Shown here: positions 38,329 to 38,812 of the stretch, in pieces
Layout: each line of letters begins with the position of its first letter
Position numbering within the stretch: position 1 is the stretch's first letter
Virus record (IMG/VR): IMGVR_UViG_3300029922_000161
Coordinates: 1-38,812 of that record
Direction: 5' to 3' (one strand)
Source: a virus
DNA length: 38,812 nt
Program-made: the position numbers and the translations under genes
The notes under the pieces: model-generated
The model's input: the letters and a program-made list of their open reading frames with translations, nothing else
What the model was told of the DNA's origin: nothing
The model's database searches: none

Positions 38329-38758
38329 ATTATCCGACAGAGATCGTAACTGGTATATCCTTAAGGGGTATGAAATCAACGAAGCCAGTGGAGTTCGCGA
38401 ATGGTTCCTAAACGGCGAACGTCATAGAGAAGACGGCCCTGCTGTTGAATATGAAAACGGAGATCGGGTATGGTATCTAAACGGCAAACTTCATCGAATA
38501 GACGGCCCTGCTGTTGAATGGGCAGACGGAACTCGGCATTGGTATCTAAACAACAAACGACATCGTGAAGATGGCCCTGCGGTTGAATATTCAGACGGAT
38601 CTCGGTCATGGTGGCTAAACGACAAACTTCACCGGGAAGACGGTCCTGCTTATGAGAGTGTAGACGGACATCTTTATGAATGGTTTCTAAACGACGAAAA
38701 GATAACCGAAAAACAACACCGAAAAGCCGTTCAGAAAATGAGGGTATATGCTACCTGA
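38315..38758 (+). CDS. HREDGPA-repeat protein (4 repeats)
   Basis: A 147-residue member. Cap LPELSDRDRNWYILKGYEI, four units (HREDGPAVEYENG, HRIDGPAVEWADG, HREDGPAVEYSDG, HREDGPAYESVDG) and the C-terminal cap ITEKQHRKAVQKM. It overlaps the previous and next family members, forming a tandem cluster of three at the right edge. Confidence 0.7.
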   Translation: MSLPELSDRDRNWYILKGYEINEASGVREWFLNGERHREDGPAVEYENGDRVWYLNGKLHRIDGPAVEWADGTRHWYLNNKRHREDGPAVEYSDGSRSWWLNDKLHREDGPAYESVDGHLYEWFLNDEKITEKQHRKAVQKMRVYAT

Positions 38759-38812
38759 ACTTTCAGAACAAGAGCGTAACTGGTATATTCTTAAGGGATA
38801 TGAAATTAAAGA
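38748..38812 (+). CDS. HREDGPA-repeat protein, 3' end outside window
   Basis: ATG 38748 begins the cap LPELSEQERNWYILKGYEIK, which runs off the right edge. By the cap alone it is another family member, overlapping the preceding gene by 11 bases. Confidence 0.6.
   Translation, partial: MLPELSEQERNWYILKGYEIK

Overview
The window looks like part of a large tailed-phage genome of the T4-like (myovirus) type; gene content resembles marine and freshwater T4-like phages. Supporting signs are: tail and tail-fibre genes with a Collar-type tip, a T4 gp30-type ATP-dependent DNA ligase, PhoH, Hsp20, a holin-like protein, many short overlapping reading frames, five homing endonuclease genes and one tnpB, and NATAAATA motifs matching the T4-like late promoter. 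The DNA is AT-rich. No rRNA, tRNA, CRISPR array or attachment site was seen. No stretch over 300 bases lacks a gene. The host cannot be named from this sequence.

Layout. (1) 1-9396: virion region. It holds the 3' part of a tail/baseplate protein gene that looks broken by a frameshift and a tnpB insertion, a small virion protein, a free-standing Vsr-like homing endonuclease, two tail-fibre paralogues and a further tail protein. (2) 9397-16082: mostly small genes under strong sigma70-type promoters, three of which share a nearly identical cassette. They surround a YjgR/HerA-like ATPase and a DNA ligase gene cut in two by a split intein with an endonuclease gene between the halves. (3) 16102-24393: a membrane protein, then ClpX, Hsp20, ClpS, a pseudo-phosphoesterase, a membrane-anchored protein, ClpP, a Toprim protein, small unknowns and PhoH. 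(4) 24581-32890: two probable virion proteins, a holin-like protein, a class B J-protein, and ClpA. The ClpA gene is also cut in two by a split intein, with an endonuclease gene on the opposite strand in the gap. (5) 32887-38812: repeat-protein genes, two more endonucleases and a metallopeptidase/VWA protein.

How the parts fit. The strongest theme is a phage-encoded proteostasis set: ClpP peptidase with an intact triad, both unfoldases (ClpX and ClpA, each with an IGF ClpP-docking loop), the N-degron adaptor ClpS, Hsp20 and a J-protein. ClpA should be active in its second ATPase ring only after two separately made polypeptides are joined by protein trans-splicing. The same fractured-gene arrangement affects the DNA ligase. 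A second theme is a family of eleven small repeat proteins (23-residue HREDGPA-type repeats between conserved N- and C-terminal caps) scattered between operons. A third is that at least six genes have promoter motifs placed so that the transcript would start at or within a few bases of the ATG, with no Shine-Dalgarno sequence, which suggests leaderless mRNAs.
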